From Planctellipticum variicoloris (GTDB lineage: Bacteria; Planctomycetota; Planctomycetia; Planctomycetales; Planctomycetaceae), in assembly GCF_030622045.1 (NCBI RefSeq), contig NZ_CP130886.1:5278001-5342000 (forward strand): DNA of 64,000 nt. Direction: 5' to 3'. The position numbers and the translations under genes are program-made. The notes under the pieces are model-generated. The model saw only the letters and a program-made list of their open reading frames with translations, searched no databases and was not told the origin of the DNA. This document shows, one piece after another, positions 43,255 through 52,652 of this stretch (within the stretch, counting starts at the first letter, position 1; each line of letters begins with the position of its first letter).

Positions 43255-44505
43255 CTACTTATTGCGCCGCACCTGCAGCCCGGCTTCCCCCGGATCCAGC
43301 AACTGCACCACATGCCGCACCGCGAACGGCCGGTTCACCAGGCTGCTCGTGCGCGCGGAATTCCATTGCATCATGCAGACGTGGTTCGACGTCGCCAGGA
43401 TCACCGGATCGCCGGGGGCATCCTGAAGGAACGCCGATTTGCGGGCGAGGATTTCGCGTGCATTTTCGGGCTTCTGAATGTGATACGTCCCCCCGGACCC
43501 GCAGCAGTCCCGGGCCAGCGGGGCGAGCTCCCACGGAATGCCGGTCGCATCCAGCACGTTCGTCGGGATCCCCGGAACCTTCTGGCCGTGAATCAGGTGG
43601 CAGGGAAGATCGACGTAGACTCTCGCGTTGTCAGTCCGGCGGGGACGGTTCACCGGACCAAGGTCCCCCAGGAACGTGAGGACGTCGCGGACGGGGACCT
43701 TGTCGCTGATGGCTTTGCCGAGAGCCAGGCCGCAGCCGGACGAGTTCGTCAGGACGGCTTCGAAGCCGCCGGAACTGAAGGCCTGGCGGTTCTGCTGGCG
43801 GAGGGCGTCGACTCCTTCCAGCCCGGTGTGTTCCTGAAACGCGCCGCAGCAGCTCTGTCCCTGCGGCACGAAGACCTGGACGTTGTTTTCGATCAGTACC
43901 CGGACGGTGGCGAAGTTGATCTCGCGGAACAGCGCCTCCATCAGGCAGCCGGTCAGCAGCGCGACGCGCGGGCCGTTCGGCTGGTGCTGCCGCATGAGCC
44001 GGCTGGCATAGGCCGCCGTCGATTCCAGCACGGCCGGTTCGCCCGCAAAGACGTTGCGGTGCCGGAACAGGCCCAGCCTCCGCAGCAGCCGGACCGGCAG
44101 CAAAGCGAGGTTGAACAGGGCCGGTCGGACAATCGCAGCGGCGGCGAGACGTAGCGACAGATTTGGGCGGGCGCGGCCGGTGGCGACGTGGTCGTGGCGG
44201 ATCTGCTCGAAGATTTCGCCGTACGGGACGTTGGCAGGACAGGCGGTTTCGCACGCCAGGCAGCCGACGCATTCGGAGGTGTAAAAGTCGGTCCACGGGT
44301 CGACTTCAAGCCGGCCTTCCGCTTCCTCACGCCACAGTCGCAGCCGCCCGCGCGGCGAATTGTTCTCGTCGCCAGTCAGCTTGTAGGTCGGGCAGACTTC
44401 CAGGCAAAAGCCGCAGTGAACGCAGCTCGAAAGGAGATCCTTGTCCGCGAGGGGCGAGGAGCAGTGATCGGGCGTCGGTGGCGATTCGGTGGTGGCGGGG
44501 TTCAC
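43255..44505 (-). CDS. glcF: Glycolate oxidase iron-sulfur subunit GlcF
   Basis: 416 aa from GTG at 44505, which overlaps the glcE stop by 4 bp. Two 4Fe-4S ferredoxin motifs (CVHCGFCLEVCPTYK, CVGCLACETACP) lie within the first 90 residues. Two CCG domains follow (GQSCCGAF and RDCCGSGGTY), which bind a further cluster in the LutA/GlcF family. GlcF carries electrons from the flavoprotein subunits to the quinone pool during glycolate or D-lactate oxidation. The open frame continues far upstream, but this is the glcE region on the same strand. It is the last gene of glcDEF. Confidence 0.9.
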   Translation of the reverse strand: MNPATTESPPTPDHCSSPLADKDLLSSCVHCGFCLEVCPTYKLTGDENNSPRGRLRLWREEAEGRLEVDPWTDFYTSECVGCLACETACPANVPYGEIFEQIRHDHVATGRARPNLSLRLAAAAIVRPALFNLALLPVRLLRRLGLFRHRNVFAGEPAVLESTAAYASRLMRQHQPNGPRVALLTGCLMEALFREINFATVRVLIENNVQVFVPQGQSCCGAFQEHTGLEGVDALRQQNRQAFSSGGFEAVLTNSSGCGLALGKAISDKVPVRDVLTFLGDLGPVNRPRRTDNARVYVDLPCHLIHGQKVPGIPTNVLDATGIPWELAPLARDCCGSGGTYHIQKPENAREILARKSAFLQDAPGDPVILATSNHVCMMQWNSARTSSLVNRPFAVRHVVQLLDPGEAGLQVRRNK

Positions 44506-45452
44506 GAGCGCTGCGATTCCTGTTCGAGGGTGGCGATCCAGGCGGCTTCGGTGGCGGAGGGTTTCAGCGGCGGCAGGTGTCGCGAGTGCCAGTCGCCGCC
44601 GATTGCGTGCAGTCGGTCGGCGTGCTGACTGACGAGGGCCTGCACGCGCACGGCGGTGACGTGCGGGGCCGCGGCGGGCAGAGAAACATGCAGCACGCCG
44701 CAGTAGCAGAAGGCGACGCAGCGGGCTTCCGGCGTCCGGCTGACTTCGTCGACCAGCGCCAGGAGCTGTTCCGGGGCCGTCTTGAAGACGAGATCGGGAC
44801 AGCCATCCGTCGGGGCGGGAACATCCCGTTCCGACTGCAGTCGCAGCGTGTGCGTGGCGGCGAACGTCTTGAGGAAGCTTTCGAACAGGGGCCATTCGTC
44901 GGCCGGGCAGTTCACGGCGATCCGCAGTTGACGCGATGCGCCGGCGGCCAGCAGGTCGATGCTGTCGTACCAGAGCATCCACGAGCTTTGCAGCAGCTCG
45001 GGGATCGCACGCTGGAGAGCGACGGCATCGCCCGTCAGATGCAAGAGGCCGGAGACGGCGCAGTCCGGTCGGAGCCGCAGAACGTAATCCACGGGGCTGC
45101 CGAAGCGGTCCCCCGAGTGGAGCAGGAAGCGGAAGAGGTCGTAGCCGGTGGTGGTTTTGACGACCCGTTCGCCAATTCGAACCACATGGCCGTTCGGCAG
45201 TCGCCAGTTCATGCCGAGGACGTTGTCGCAGTACGGTCCGAAGCGGGACGAAGCGGGGGCGAACGTCGCGGCCGCGAGCTGCTCGCGCAGCGGGGCCTCG
45301 TCATCCAGCAACAACGGAAATCGCTGGTGGTGCGGCCCGGCCTGGGCGCGAATGTCGGCCCCGGTGGCGTCTGCAGGGAGGCAGACGACGCCGTCGATCG
45401 CATCGTAGAATGGCTGGAACCAGCGGGAGGCGTCAGTGAGCGGCGCGTTCAT
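44502..45452 (-). CDS. glcE: Glycolate oxidase FAD-binding subunit GlcE, shortened
   Basis: 316 aa from the ATG at 45452, overlapping the glcD stop by 4 bp (ATGA). The GlcE core is present: RFGPYCDNVLGMNWRLPNGHVVRIGERVVKTTTGYDL-type strand pair and the C-terminal PPLKPSATEAAWIATLE. The N-terminus before that core is only about 73 residues and lacks an evident glycine-rich FAD loop, which GlcE proteins normally carry. The subunit may be structural here or bind FAD weakly, with GlcD as the main catalytic flavoprotein. Middle gene of the operon. Confidence 0.85.
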   Translation of the reverse strand: MNAPLTDASRWFQPFYDAIDGVVCLPADATGADIRAQAGPHHQRFPLLLDDEAPLREQLAAATFAPASSRFGPYCDNVLGMNWRLPNGHVVRIGERVVKTTTGYDLFRFLLHSGDRFGSPVDYVLRLRPDCAVSGLLHLTGDAVALQRAIPELLQSSWMLWYDSIDLLAAGASRQLRIAVNCPADEWPLFESFLKTFAATHTLRLQSERDVPAPTDGCPDLVFKTAPEQLLALVDEVSRTPEARCVAFCYCGVLHVSLPAAAPHVTAVRVQALVSQHADRLHAIGGDWHSRHLPPLKPSATEAAWIATLEQESQRS

Positions 45453-46861
45453 GGAGCAAATCGCCTTTCGGCGAAGACCTTCAGCGGGTTGAGCTGGTGC
45501 CGGGGATTGAAGACCGCCGGGACGGCGAGTTGCAGGCGGGTTGTCTCGGGGCCGAAGACGAGGGGCATATAGGCCGTCTTGTCGTTGCCGATGCCGTGTT
45601 CGCCGGAGAGCGTCCCGCCGACTTCGACGACCCGCTGCATCAGGCGTTTGCCGATGTGCTCGACCTTTTCGAGTTCGCCCGGGATGCGGTTGTCGAACAG
45701 GAAGTTGGGGTGCAGGTTGCCGTCCCCGGCGTGGAAGACGTTGACGGCCCGGATGCCGGCGGCGTCGGCTTCGTCGTAGACAAGCTGGAGGAGTTCGGCG
45801 AGGGCCCGTTTGGGAATCACAGCGTCCTGGACGACAAAGTCGGCGCTGAGCTGCCCCATCAGGCCGCCGGCCACTTTGCGGGCCTTCCACAGTTTCTGCC
45901 GCTGAGTCTCGTCATCGCTAAAGACGACATCCTGCGAACCGGCGTCGCGCAGCAGTTTCGCCACCGACTCGACGCGGGCGTCGACGAGAGCGGCGGGACC
46001 GTCGATTTCGGTCAGCAACATGAAGCAGTCTTTGGGCAGCCCGACAGCCATATGGCTGTTTTCAACCATCGCCACGCAGCGGGGGTCCATCAGTTCGATG
46101 GCGACCGGGAACGACGGGTGGGCGACAAGGGCGTGAATCGCCCGCTCGGCGGTGAGCAGATCGGGGTACGTCGCGCGGAAGGTCCAGACCTTTTCAGGCC
46201 TGGGGAGGGTGCGGAGCCAGAAGCGGGTGAAGGCTCCGAGGGTCCCCTCAGAACCGACCATGAAGCGTTTCCAGTCCTCGCGCCACGGTCCGCGACCGCC
46301 GGCCGGTCCGCCGAAGCGGTGCAGGCTGCCATCAAGGAGGATGACTTCGACGCCGAGGATGTAGTTGCTGGTGACGCCGTAGCGGAAGCAGTGGGCGCCG
46401 CCGGCGTTCATGGCGACGTTGCCGCCGATTGTGCAGACGGGGCCGCTGGAGGGGTCGGGGGGGTAGAAGACGCCGTGGGGGAGGAGGGCGGCGTCGAGCT
46501 GGTTGAGGGTGACGCCGCATTCGACTTCGCACCAGAAGCCGCCGCGGCAGATCTGGCGGACGCTGCGGAGTCCTGATGTGTGGACGATGACGCCCCCCTG
46601 GGCGGCGACCGGTCCGCCGGAGAGTGAGGTGCCAGCGCCGCGGATGCAGAGGGGGGCGGCCAGCTCGCGGGCGTGCTGCAGGACGGAGACGAGCTCGTCG
46701 ACGTTGGCGGGGATGACGACGGCGTCGGGACGGAAGGTTTTGTAGCCGAGGCCGTCGGCGTCGTAGCCGGCGAGCTGGGCGGGGGCGGTGAGGATTTTGC
46801 CGCGGGTGACGCACTGCTGGAGGACGCGTTCCAGGTGCGGATCAATTGCGGGGCGGATCAT
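45449..46861 (-). CDS. glcD: Glycolate oxidase subunit GlcD (FAD-linked)
   Basis: 470 aa, VAO/FAD-binding-4 oxidase. The FAD loop is CIRGAGTSLSGGPVAAQGGVIV, followed by GGNVAMNAGG-type motif and, near the C-terminus, VFHAGDGNLHPNFLFD and GGTLSGEHGIGNDK. Those histidines are characteristic of GlcD/D-lactate dehydrogenase catalytic sites. It oxidises glycolate to glyoxylate (or D-lactate) and passes electrons to GlcE/GlcF. It is the first gene of the minus-strand operon glcD-glcE-glcF with 4-nt overlaps throughout. Which substrate is used cannot be decided from sequence. Confidence 0.93.
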   Translation of the reverse strand: MIRPAIDPHLERVLQQCVTRGKILTAPAQLAGYDADGLGYKTFRPDAVVIPANVDELVSVLQHARELAAPLCIRGAGTSLSGGPVAAQGGVIVHTSGLRSVRQICRGGFWCEVECGVTLNQLDAALLPHGVFYPPDPSSGPVCTIGGNVAMNAGGAHCFRYGVTSNYILGVEVILLDGSLHRFGGPAGGRGPWREDWKRFMVGSEGTLGAFTRFWLRTLPRPEKVWTFRATYPDLLTAERAIHALVAHPSFPVAIELMDPRCVAMVENSHMAVGLPKDCFMLLTEIDGPAALVDARVESVAKLLRDAGSQDVVFSDDETQRQKLWKARKVAGGLMGQLSADFVVQDAVIPKRALAELLQLVYDEADAAGIRAVNVFHAGDGNLHPNFLFDNRIPGELEKVEHIGKRLMQRVVEVGGTLSGEHGIGNDKTAYMPLVFGPETTRLQLAVPAVFNPRHQLNPLKVFAERRFAP

Positions 46862-46946
46862 CGGGGGCGTCCTGGGTTCGGCTCGGGCGAAGTGGGCAGC
46901 TTGCAGCGTAACGTGCGGGGGCCGAGAGAGCCAAGACGACCCGGAG

Positions 46947-47426
46947 TTACAGATAGCGGCGCAAGATACTGCGGCTGTGCGGGTTGAGGTTTTGAATGCT
47001 GGGGATCAGGTAGCGGAGGCCGTTGGTGTCGACGACGAGGATGCGTTCGGGGGTCAGGCGGCGGAGGTCGTCGTCGCTGTCGAGCTGAATGCGGGTCGGA
47101 CCGCGGTCGGTGTCGATCGTCCACTGGCACGGAGGGACGGGGGCCGAGGTCGACTGGATTTCTTGAATCACCGGGACGAACTCACGTTCCGCCAGAGCAG
47201 CCTGCACGACGGTCCGGGCGGATTCGCTCAGTTGATCCAGGTGATCGAGCAGCGTCAGTTCTGATCCGGAGGCGTCCAGGACGGAGATCAAGTGGTCCGG
47301 GTCGGAGAGGGGAAAGCAGCGGATCAGGTCGACTCCGACAAAGTCCTGGCCGTCGGCGGTGAGGACGAGCTGCCCCCATTCGTTCGTGCGGAACTGGAAC
47401 TGGTCGGGAGGGGTGGAAAGGGGCAT
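46947..47426 (-). CDS. DUF1854 protein
   Basis: 159 aa from the ATG at 47426, with GGAAAGG a few bases upstream. DUF1854 landmarks: WGQLVLTADGQDFVGVDLIRCFPLSDPDHLISVLD, then REFVPVIQEIQS, WTIDTDRGPTRIQL, and ILVVDTNGLRYLIPS near the end. The family is often found near cyanophycin synthetase or cyanophycin-related ABC transporters. Neither is seen in this window. It is a small soluble beta-rich protein of unknown role. An AT-rich repeat lies just upstream at 47471. Confidence 0.82.
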   Translation of the reverse strand: MPLSTPPDQFQFRTNEWGQLVLTADGQDFVGVDLIRCFPLSDPDHLISVLDASGSELTLLDHLDQLSESARTVVQAALAEREFVPVIQEIQSTSAPVPPCQWTIDTDRGPTRIQLDSDDDLRRLTPERILVVDTNGLRYLIPSIQNLNPHSRSILRRYL

Positions 47427-47470
47427 GGTTGATTCGCGGGGTGAGTGGACGATCGGGCTGCGTGTTCCGG

Positions 47471-47512
47471 TCAGTGCAAAATGAAAAGTGAAAAATGCAA
47501 AGTGAAAAATGG
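47471..47512 (-). repeat. AT-rich intergenic repeat (copy 3, inverted)
   Basis: GTGCAAAATGAAAAGTGAAA and following units are the reverse complement of the arrays at 1738-1782 and 21981-22024. It lies 44 bp upstream of the DUF1854 start and points towards it. Confidence 0.75.
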
Positions 47513-47584
47513 GAAGACGGTGGAGGTTGAGAGCGGCCTGCGGTCGCTTCGTTTCGGATTTCAGGCTTTCCTCGTTGAGGCCGT

Positions 47585-48490
47585 TCAGCCCTGGAGGAGG
47601 CCGAGGTCGATGAGTTTCGCGGCGCATTCGTCGCGTTCGCGGCTGCGGGTCAGCGGGCGCCAGGATTCGTCCTGGGCGGCGAGGAATTCTTCCTGGGAGA
47701 ACGGCGGGGCTTTGCCGGCGGCGGCGGCGGCGGCCGTCAGCCGGGTGATGACGCCGCAGTCGAGGCGGGACAGGAACTTGCCCCCCATGCGGTAGTCTTC
47801 GAAGGCTTCCCAGACGACCGGGAAGAGAGGCTGGATGATGTTGCGGCCGATGGCGGTGGAGTAGAGCCGGATCTCTTCCTGGGCGTGACCGTCCATTCGG
47901 AGCGACAGGAAGTGGAGCAGGTTGTGGAGGTCGACCTTCCAGTAGGCCTCGGTGTAGGTGGCCAGCGGGAGGTCTTTGCGGGCCTGTTCGCGGGCGACGC
48001 CGGCGGCGAGACGGTCGGCGTAGACTTTGCGGGCCAGTTCGTGCAGTTCGTGTTCGGCGGCGGTGAGCTGGCGGCCAAGTTCGAGCGGCAGGGGTTCGCC
48101 GCTCCCCTGGCGGTTCTGAGCGGCCTGGGTGCGCCAGGCGTTCTCCGGAGTCGACTGGGCGGAGTCGATCGCGACGGAGTAGCGGGTGCTGTACTCGTTG
48201 ACATTGGCGGTGCGGTGGCGGATCCACTGCCGCCAGCAGTCCATGGGGACGCGAACGAGGAGCTTGATCTCGGCCATCTCGAACGGGGTGGTATGGCGGT
48301 GGCGGAGCAGGTAGCGGATCAGGGTGCGATCATCGGAGACCTGTTTGGTTCCGGCTCCGTAGCTGACGCGGGCCGCCTGCACGATGGCGCTGTCGTCCCC
48401 CATGACATCGACGAGACAGACGAAGCCGTCGTCGAGTACGGGGAACTTCTTCCAGCGGAGCTCTTCCAGGAGTTGGGACCGATCCGTCAT
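47585..48490 (-). CDS. thyX: FAD-dependent thymidylate synthase ThyX
   Basis: 301 aa. The ThyX signature RHRTANVNEYSTRYS matches RHR-x7-S-x-R. Other family segments are VSYGAGTKQVSDDRTLIRYLLRHRHTTPFEM at the N-terminus, KDLPLATYTEAYWKVDLHNLLHFLSLRMD and the IRLYSTAIG stretch. ThyX methylates dUMP using FAD, NADPH and methylenetetrahydrofolate, making dTMP without dihydrofolate production. It replaces ThyA, of which there is no sign here. The C-terminal 60 residues extend beyond the core. The upstream 415 bp is shared with the divergent Amt-kinase gene. Confidence 0.95.
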   Translation of the reverse strand: MTDRSQLLEELRWKKFPVLDDGFVCLVDVMGDDSAIVQAARVSYGAGTKQVSDDRTLIRYLLRHRHTTPFEMAEIKLLVRVPMDCWRQWIRHRTANVNEYSTRYSVAIDSAQSTPENAWRTQAAQNRQGSGEPLPLELGRQLTAAEHELHELARKVYADRLAAGVAREQARKDLPLATYTEAYWKVDLHNLLHFLSLRMDGHAQEEIRLYSTAIGRNIIQPLFPVVWEAFEDYRMGGKFLSRLDCGVITRLTAAAAAAGKAPPFSQEEFLAAQDESWRPLTRSRERDECAAKLIDLGLLQG

Positions 48491-48906
48491 GCCGTCGCGT
48501 TCCTCGCAGGGGCCGGCCTGCGGCCGGCCAGGCGTTTGGGAAAATAGTGGCGGGCGGGCCGCGTTCGCCGCGCCTCAGAATTCCGTGAGATTGGAGGCAC
48601 GATACCGAAAACGGATTCGGGGCAGAAGGAAGTTGCCGCGACGGGTGCGGGTGGGATTGGACCGGTTGCGCCAATCGTGCGGCCGACGGCCGGAAAAAGG
48701 GCATCAAAAGATCACCTAACTCCTTTGTCTGTCGCGAGAAAGAGCCGGCGGAGTAACCGTCAGCAACGGCATGGTCTACGAGTTGCTCGCGGAATGATTC
48801 CGTTTCACAACGCGAGGCGCAGGAGGCGCCGGGCTGTCTGTGCGGGAAAAGCTAGCGTTGGCAGGGACTTCTCGTTCTCTGCACGGAGCTGGCAAGGCGC
48901 AGGTGT
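48491..48906. other. Divergent intergenic region between thyX and the Amt-kinase gene
   Basis: 416 bp. No ORF, no NtrC-type or sigma-54 promoter consensus and no riboswitch was recognised. A GC-rich stretch GCGAGGCGCAGGAGGCGCC (48810-48828) is partly self-complementary. Promoters for both genes must lie here. Confidence 0.5.
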
Positions 48907-51900
48907 ATGTCTGCTGCGGTGGAACAACTCGATCTGAACTGGGTGCTGATCTGTTCGGCGCTGATTTTCACGATGCAGGCAGGATTCTGTCTGCTGGAAG
49001 CGGGACTGGTCCGCGCCAAGAACAGCGTGAACGTCGCCATCAAGAATCTGATGGACTTCTGCGTGTCGAGCCTGCTGTTCTGGGGGGTGGGATTCGGGCT
49101 GATGTTCGGCGCCTCGGCAGGCGGCTGGATTGGCGTTTCTCACTTCAGTCCCGGGGCGGAGTCGGGACCGAAGTTTCTGGCGTTTCTGCTGTTCCAGGTG
49201 ATGTTCTGCAGCACGGCGACGACGATCGTCTCCGGGGCGGTGGCGGAACGAATGCGGTTCGGGGCCTACCTGACTCTCTGTGCGGTGCTGTCGTGCCTGG
49301 TTTACCCCCTGCTCGGACACTGGGTCTGGAATGACGGTCCACAGCCCGGCTGGCTGCGACAGCTCGGCTTCGTCGACTTCGCCGGTTCCACGGTCGTGCA
49401 TTCGCTGGGGGCCTGGTTCGCGCTGGCGACGCTGTTGGCGATTGGCCCCCGGCGGGGGCGGTTCGACGCCGGCGCACGCCCCATTCGCCCGCACAACCTG
49501 ATTCTGGCGACGCTGGGCGTGTTTCTGTTGTGGTTCGGCTGGTTCGGCTTCAACGGGGGAAGCTCGCTGGCTCCCGACGGCGTGGCCGCACGGACAATTC
49601 TGAACACAGTCCTCGCGGGCGCCGCCGGCGGGATTTGCGGCGGGCTGACTGCGTGGAAGTTCGTCGGACAGCCGCGCATCGAACCGATGCTGAATGGCGT
49701 GCTGGGGGGACTGGTCGGCGTGACCGCGGGGTGTCACGTGTTTGCTCCGTGGGCTGCTGCCGCAGTGGGCGGAGCTGCGGGGGCCATTGTCTTTTTCGCG
49801 GATGCCTGGCTGATTCGGCGGAAGATCGACGACGCCGTTTCGGCGGTGCCGGTGCATGGGTTCGCCGGCGCCTGGGGGACGCTGGCGGTGGCGCTGTTCG
49901 CTTCGCCGGAGGCACTGGGTTTCGCGGGGCGCAACGGGTGGCATCAACTGGGAGTTCAGGGGCTGGGGGTGCTGGTTTGCGGGGGATTCGCATTCGGCGC
50001 CGGCTGGCTGACGTGTCGCGCGGCCGGCTGCTTGATGGCGCTGCGGGCCGAGCCGGAGGATGAACTGCGGGGACTCAACATCGCCGAGCATGGGGCTTCG
50101 ACGGACCTGGGAGACCTGCTGGACGAAATGCAGCGTCAGCAGCAGACAGGGGATTTTTCCCAAGAGGTGGGTGTCGAACCGCATACCGAAGTCGGACAGA
50201 TTGCCGAGCGGTATAACCGCGTCCTGAAGCGGGTTCAGACGGAGATTGCCGCACACAGCTCGGCGGAACAGCGCTATCGAACGATCTTTGAGAATGCGAT
50301 CGAGGGGATCTACCAATCGAGTCCGGAGGGGCACTATCTGACGGCGAATCCGGCGCTGGCGCGAATCTACGGATACGAGACTCCCGAGGATCTGATGGCA
50401 AGCGTGACCGACATCAGCCGGCAGGTTTATGTCAGTCCGGGGCGGCGACAGGAGTTTGCGGCAGCGCTCGAACAGGACGGGCAGTTCACGGGGTTCGAAT
50501 CCGAAGTCTACCGGCGGGACGGCCAGATCATCTGGATCTCGGAGTCGGGGCACGCGGTTCGCCATTCGGATGGCACGTTGCTGTACTACGAGGGGACGGT
50601 CGAAGACATCACGCGTCGCAAAGAGAACGAGCGACTGGTCTGCGAGAAGCAGCGGGCGGACGCGGCGAGCGCCGCAAAGAGCAATTTCCTGGCGCGGATG
50701 AGCCACGAGATCCGGACGCCGCTCAATGGGGTGGTGGGGATGCTGGAACTGCTGGAAGGGACGCCGCTCTCTCCGCAGCAGTCGCAGTATATGCGGATCT
50801 GCCACTCGTCGGCGCAGGCGCTGTTGTCGGTGATCAACGACATCCTCGATCTGTCCAGGATCGAGGCGGGGAAGCTGGCGCTGGAGCGGATCGAATTCGA
50901 TCTTCAGGAAGTCGTCGACGACATCGTCGAAATGTTCGGTCATCGCGCGGAATCGCGGGGGCTGACGCTGCTGGGGCTGATCGACGCCGACGTGCCCCAA
51001 CTGGTCATTAACGATCCGGAACGCTTGCGGCAGATCCTGATCAACCTGGTCAACAATGCGATCAAGTTTACCGAATCCGGCGATGTCCGCGTGCAGGTCA
51101 GCGTCGTTTCGCGGAGCGGGGAGGCCATCGAGCTCCGATTCGCAGTCGCGGATACGGGTCCGGGAATTCCGCACGAACGGCAGGCCCAGCTCTTCGAAGC
51201 GTTCTCGCAACTGGATGCCTCGACCGCGCGGACGCATGGCGGATCGGGACTGGGACTGACGATCTGCCGGGATCTGGTCGAACTGATGGGGGGCCGGTTG
51301 CGCGTCGAGAGCCAGCCCGGAGCCGGAGCGACGTTCTGGTTTTCGATCCCCTGTACGATCTCGCCGAGAAACGCCGACGACGAACCGCCCGTCTGCCTGC
51401 AGAAGACGCGGATCCTGGTGGTGGACGATCACGAAGACAACCGGCGAATCGTCCGCGATCATTTGCGGTGGATGGGCTGCGAGCCGGAACTTGCTCCGGA
51501 CGCGGAGACCGCGTGGAGCATGCTGACGAGTCAGGACACCGGACCGGGACGATTCGATCTGCTGCTGCTCGATCAGCATCTGCCGGGTATGGACGGGCTG
51601 ACGCTGGCGACGCGCATCCAGTCGCTGTGGGGCGCTGCGGCGCCGCCGGTGGTGATGCTGATCTCCTGGGATCGGACCCAGTCGCAGCGGGAGCTGGAGG
51701 CGCGGGGAATCGTGGCGAGTCTGTCGAAGCCGATCCGTCGATCGCGGTTGCTGGACGCCGTGCTGACAGGACTCAAACGGCGCGTTGCGACGAAGGCGTC
51801 GCAGGCATCGGGCCGTTCTCGCTCGGAGGGGGGGGAGCGAGAGAATCCGCGGGTGCTGGTCCTTGAAGATCACGAAGTGAACCAGATCGTAGTGGAGGAA

Positions 51901-52650
51901 CTGCTGAATTCGCTGGGGTACAGCGCGAAAATCTGCAAGAACGGCGTGGAGGGGCTGGCGGCGGCGAAGAGTGAGACGTTTTCCATCATTCTGGCGGATT
52001 GCCAGATGCCCGAAATGGACGGATTCGAGTTCACGCGTCGGCTGCGAAGCTGGGAGCAGGAGACGGGCCGGAGCCGGACGCCGGTCGTGGCCCTGACCGC
52101 CAGCGCCGTGGTGGGTGAACGGGAGCGGTGCCTGGAAGCGGGGATGGACGACTTCTTACCGAAGCCGGTTCACCGGACGAATCTGCTGCAGGTGCTGACG
52201 CGGAGAGCGACGTCCGAAGCGCCGGCTGATACGAAGGCCGGTCTCGCGCAGCGCGCAGCGGCTGCGCCGGTGGATGTGGCGTCGCTGCGAGAGCGCAGCG
52301 GCGGTTCGATGCAGTTCCAGCAGCGGATTCTGGGGAAATTTGCAGCTCGGGCCGTCGCCGATCTGCGCGAACTGGAGCTGGCCTGCATTGCGAAATCATG
52401 GCCGCGGGCGCGGACTGTGGCGCATGGGTTGAAAGGGGCCGCCGCGACGGTCTCCGCTCAAGACATCGCCGCGACGGCGGAGCGAATCGAGCATGCGGCG
52501 GAAGCGCGGCCGGAGGACGTGGAGTCGCTGCTGGACCCGTTGCAGGGGGCGGTGCTGAGGTTTCAGAAATGGTGGGAACAGGTCTCCGCCGCGGATGACG
52601 AACAGAACCTGGATCTGGAATCCGAGACTTTGCTGGTCGGGGAACGATAG
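48907..52650 (+). CDS. Ammonium transporter-hybrid sensor histidine kinase fusion (Amt-PAS-HisKA-HATPase-REC-REC-Hpt)
   Basis: 1247 aa. Residues 1-378 form an Amt/Rh-type channel, with the twin pore histidines in VVHSLGAW and VHGFAGAWG and the substrate-site aspartate in VDFAGSTVVH. The Amt C-terminal motif RGLNIAEHGAS follows. A helical linker (about 395-445) leads to PAS (455-572), HisKA with H600 (SHEIRTPLNG), HATPase (N-box LVNNAIKF at about 714), receiver 1 (D889), receiver 2 (D1031) and Hpt (H1173 in AHGLKGAAAT). All phosphorelay residues are intact. The N-terminal part resembles the anammox planctomycete sensor Ks-Amt5, which reports ammonium. The next gene, 2 bp away, is its likely output. 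Confidence 0.95.
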   Translation: MSAAVEQLDLNWVLICSALIFTMQAGFCLLEAGLVRAKNSVNVAIKNLMDFCVSSLLFWGVGFGLMFGASAGGWIGVSHFSPGAESGPKFLAFLLFQVMFCSTATTIVSGAVAERMRFGAYLTLCAVLSCLVYPLLGHWVWNDGPQPGWLRQLGFVDFAGSTVVHSLGAWFALATLLAIGPRRGRFDAGARPIRPHNLILATLGVFLLWFGWFGFNGGSSLAPDGVAARTILNTVLAGAAGGICGGLTAWKFVGQPRIEPMLNGVLGGLVGVTAGCHVFAPWAAAAVGGAAGAIVFFADAWLIRRKIDDAVSAVPVHGFAGAWGTLAVALFASPEALGFAGRNGWHQLGVQGLGVLVCGGFAFGAGWLTCRAAGCLMALRAEPEDELRGLNIAEHGASTDLGDLLDEMQRQQQTGDFSQEVGVEPHTEVGQIAERYNRVLKRVQTEIAAHSSAEQRYRTIFENAIEGIYQSSPEGHYLTANPALARIYGYETPEDLMASVTDISRQVYVSPGRRQEFAAALEQDGQFTGFESEVYRRDGQIIWISESGHAVRHSDGTLLYYEGTVEDITRRKENERLVCEKQRADAASAAKSNFLARMSHEIRTPLNGVVGMLELLEGTPLSPQQSQYMRICHSSAQALLSVINDILDLSRIEAGKLALERIEFDLQEVVDDIVEMFGHRAESRGLTLLGLIDADVPQLVINDPERLRQILINLVNNAIKFTESGDVRVQVSVVSRSGEAIELRFAVADTGPGIPHERQAQLFEAFSQLDASTARTHGGSGLGLTICRDLVELMGGRLRVESQPGAGATFWFSIPCTISPRNADDEPPVCLQKTRILVVDDHEDNRRIVRDHLRWMGCEPELAPDAETAWSMLTSQDTGPGRFDLLLLDQHLPGMDGLTLATRIQSLWGAAAPPVVMLISWDRTQSQRELEARGIVASLSKPIRRSRLLDAVLTGLKRRVATKASQASGRSRSEGGERENPRVLVLEDHEVNQIVVEELLNSLGYSAKICKNGVEGLAAAKSETFSIILADCQMPEMDGFEFTRRLRSWEQETGRSRTPVVALTASAVVGERERCLEAGMDDFLPKPVHRTNLLQVLTRRATSEAPADTKAGLAQRAAAAPVDVASLRERSGGSMQFQQRILGKFAARAVADLRELELACIAKSWPRARTVAHGLKGAAATVSAQDIAATAERIEHAAEARPEDVESLLDPLQGAVLRFQKWWEQVSAADDEQNLDLESETLLVGER

Positions 52651-52652
52651 TC

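Noticed and set aside
48805-51873. Minus-strand open frame of 1022 codons opposite the Amt-kinase gene
   Set aside because: Antisense shadow. The plus strand encodes a clear multidomain protein over the same stretch.
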